Origin: Bacteroidales bacterium
Lineage (GTDB): Bacteria; Bacteroidota; Bacteroidia; Bacteroidales; UBA932
NCBI GenBank assembly: GCA_017538685.1
Contig: JAFYIK010000014.1
Location: forward strand, 1 to 8,413
Length of the DNA stretch: 8,413 nucleotides
Direction of reading: 5' to 3'
The notes under the pieces are model-generated. The model worked only from the letters and a program-made list of their open reading frames with translations. It was not told the DNA's origin and ran no database searches. Made by a program: the position numbers and the translations under genes. The first letter of the stretch is position 1. The number at the start of each line of letters is the position of its first letter. Positions 7,003 to 8,413 of this stretch are shown piece after piece.

Positions 7003-8413
7003 ATGAAGAAGGTCCTATCATTCCTTTTCGTTTCCTTCGCAGTCTTCGCCCTGACTTTCGGCTGCAATCAGCCGGCGGTCCAGCCCGGGAACGAAGATCC
7101 GGAGCAGCAGGATCCCGAACCCGTAGAACTTGCCAACCTTACGCTCAAGGCGGACGTTCCAGGCGACGGCATTTTTGAGGACAATCCCACGTACACTATG
7201 CACGTGACGAATCCGAATGCCGTGGACGTGGAAGCCAGGATCCAGTCAAGGGTCGCAACCGACTTCAAGAAAGAAGTGACGACCACGGACTTTATGGAGA
7301 CCATTCCCGCCAACAGCACCAAGGACATCATCATTACTCCCGAGGCTGAAAAGTGGGAACCCGGATTCTACAAAGTCAACTGCTATGTGGACGGCAAGGC
7401 CCGTGTGGGCATAGCCTTCGGCATCAAGCCCTTCGAGATCAAGTCCGAGCCTGACAAGCAGTCCGACTTCGACGAGTTCTGGAAGGCCGCCTACGACCAG
7501 CTCAAGGCCATCGATTTGGGCGACAAGTTCACAGAAACCAAAAAGGCCGGAACCTATATGGTGGAGATGAATTCCATCCCGGACGGCCTCGAGGGCGAGC
7601 CTATGGTGATTCGCGGCTACTACATCCCTCCGAAAGACGACGGAAAGAAGTATCCGGCGATAGTGCATTACTACGGCTACGATGACTTCCCCGGCACTGG
7701 CAAGCTCGAGCTTCCTGGCGGCAGCTCCGACTTCGCCCATTTGTGGCTCTCAACCCGCGGCCAGCGCATCAACGCCAGGGCGGCCAAACTTCGCTCTGAC
7801 GGCATCGACGTGGACTTCGAGAACCCATACAAAATCCAGTGGTTCACGGTCAACTTCGGCGACAAAGACAGCTACTACTACCGCGGCGCCTATATGGATG
7901 TCGTGCAGGGCATACGTTTCCTCGCTCTTTGCGACTCCTCCATCGTCAAAGACCGCATCGATATGGACAAGGTGTTCGTGGAAGGTATGAGCCAGGGAGG
8001 TGCTTTCTCCTATGCTGCAGCGGCCTTGAGTATGGATTATCCAGTCAGGGCCATCGCTCCCGGAGTTGCGTTTATGGGCGACTTCCCGGACTACTTCGTG
8101 ATCGCGGCCTCCGACGGCGGCGGATTCCCGAGTATGGCCCAGGAATGCAGGAAGAAGCTCGGCTGGGAAGAAGCGCAGATGTATGAGTTTATGTCGTACT
8201 TCGACACGAAGAACCTAGCCACGCGCATTTCCTGCCCCATCTTCGGCAACATAGGCCTGGTGGACAACATCTGCCCTCCGCACACCAACATCGCGCCTTA
8301 CAACAACGCGCTGACTCCTGCGGATAAGAAACAGATGACCTTCTACCCCGCGATGGGACACTCGGTCCCGTCGGGATGGGAAAAGAAATACACCGACTTC
8401 TTTAAATTGTATC
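7003..8413 (+). CDS. CE7-family acetyl esterase (acetyl xylan esterase / cephalosporin-C deacetylase type), 3'-truncated
   Basis: 470 codons are open to the window edge. The lipoprotein signal peptide ends LTFGC (Cys21). After a short acidic linker, residues about 43-145 form a beta-rich Ig-like region (NLTLKADVPGDG to VGIAFGIKPFEI). The alpha/beta-hydrolase domain AXE1 (PF05448) begins near DFDEFWKAAYDQL. The CE7 hallmarks are present: HYYGYDD, RGQ (252-254), YYYRGAYMDVVQGIRFL, the nucleophile elbow GMSQGG with Ser330, the acid in GLVDNICPP (Asp421) and the base His453. The usual His-Glu pair reads His-Ser here (GHSV). The family removes acetyl groups from acetylated xylo-oligosaccharides and other small acetylated sugars. 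The end FFKLY resembles the family's C-terminus, so probably only a few codons are missing. It starts 9 bp after the propeller gene. The lipoprotein anchor places it at the cell envelope. Confidence 0.9.
   Translation, partial: MKKVLSFLFVSFAVFALTFGCNQPAVQPGNEDPEQQDPEPVELANLTLKADVPGDGIFEDNPTYTMHVTNPNAVDVEARIQSRVATDFKKEVTTTDFMETIPANSTKDIIITPEAEKWEPGFYKVNCYVDGKARVGIAFGIKPFEIKSEPDKQSDFDEFWKAAYDQLKAIDLGDKFTETKKAGTYMVEMNSIPDGLEGEPMVIRGYYIPPKDDGKKYPAIVHYYGYDDFPGTGKLELPGGSSDFAHLWLSTRGQRINARAAKLRSDGIDVDFENPYKIQWFTVNFGDKDSYYYRGAYMDVVQGIRFLALCDSSIVKDRIDMDKVFVEGMSQGGAFSYAAAALSMDYPVRAIAPGVAFMGDFPDYFVIAASDGGGFPSMAQECRKKLGWEEAQMYEFMSYFDTKNLATRISCPIFGNIGLVDNICPPHTNIAPYNNALTPADKKQMTFYPAMGHSVPSGWEKKYTDFFKLY

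Noticed and set aside
1..8413. tRNA, rRNA, riboswitch, insertion sequence, phage or CRISPR elements
   Set aside because: The window is almost fully coding, with gaps of at most about 73 bp; no cloverleaf, transposase, inverted terminal repeat or array was seen.

Overview
The window is a piece of a Bacteroidota polysaccharide utilization locus (PUL). All seven genes lie on the + strand, head to tail: the 3' end of a SusC-type TonB-dependent transporter, a complete SusD-type glycan-binding lipoprotein, a CBM9-like lipoprotein, a DUF4874-DUF4832 protein (putative TIM-barrel glycoside hydrolase), a second CBM9-like lipoprotein paralogous to the first, a lipoprotein joining a fimbrillin-like N-terminal part to a six-bladed (SdiA-regulated type) beta-propeller, and a CE7 acetyl esterase that runs off the right edge. 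The susC/susD pair, the run of lipoprotein signal peptides followed by acidic Pro/Asp/Glu/Gln linkers, and the lack of strong Shine-Dalgarno sequences all point to Bacteroidales. The sampled G+C (upper fifties per cent by eye) is high for Bacteroides and would fit Alistipes/Rikenellaceae or an uncultured gut or rumen Bacteroidales. Genus is not determinable from this window.

Layout: 1-306 susC end; 322-2307 susD; 2308-2359 AT-rich leader with a 10-bp direct repeat; 2360-3139 CBM9-like lipoprotein 1; 3157-3199 strong intrinsic terminator; about 3213-4598 DUF4874/DUF4832 protein; 4612-5382 CBM9-like lipoprotein 2; 5389-6993 fimbrillin-like/propeller lipoprotein; 7003-8413 CE7 esterase (stop not reached, but the end must be close). 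Gaps after the terminator are only 6-13 bp, so the last four genes look like one transcriptional segment. The terminator divides it from the susC-susD-CBM9 segment, and probably sets a high level for the binding/uptake proteins and a lower, read-through level for the catalytic ones.

Inferred teamwork: the lipoproteins capture a glycan at the cell surface, the CE7 esterase removes acetyl groups, the DUF4874/DUF4832 protein may cleave the chain, and SusCD imports oligosaccharides. No classical, named glycoside hydrolase family is visible here, so the glycan target is unknown. An acetylated plant polysaccharide is only a guess, from CE7.

The most striking signal independent of genes is that the palindromic tetramer CATG does not occur once in 8413 bp, although roughly 30 copies would be expected from composition. 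Synonymous codons before Met are visibly shifted to avoid it.
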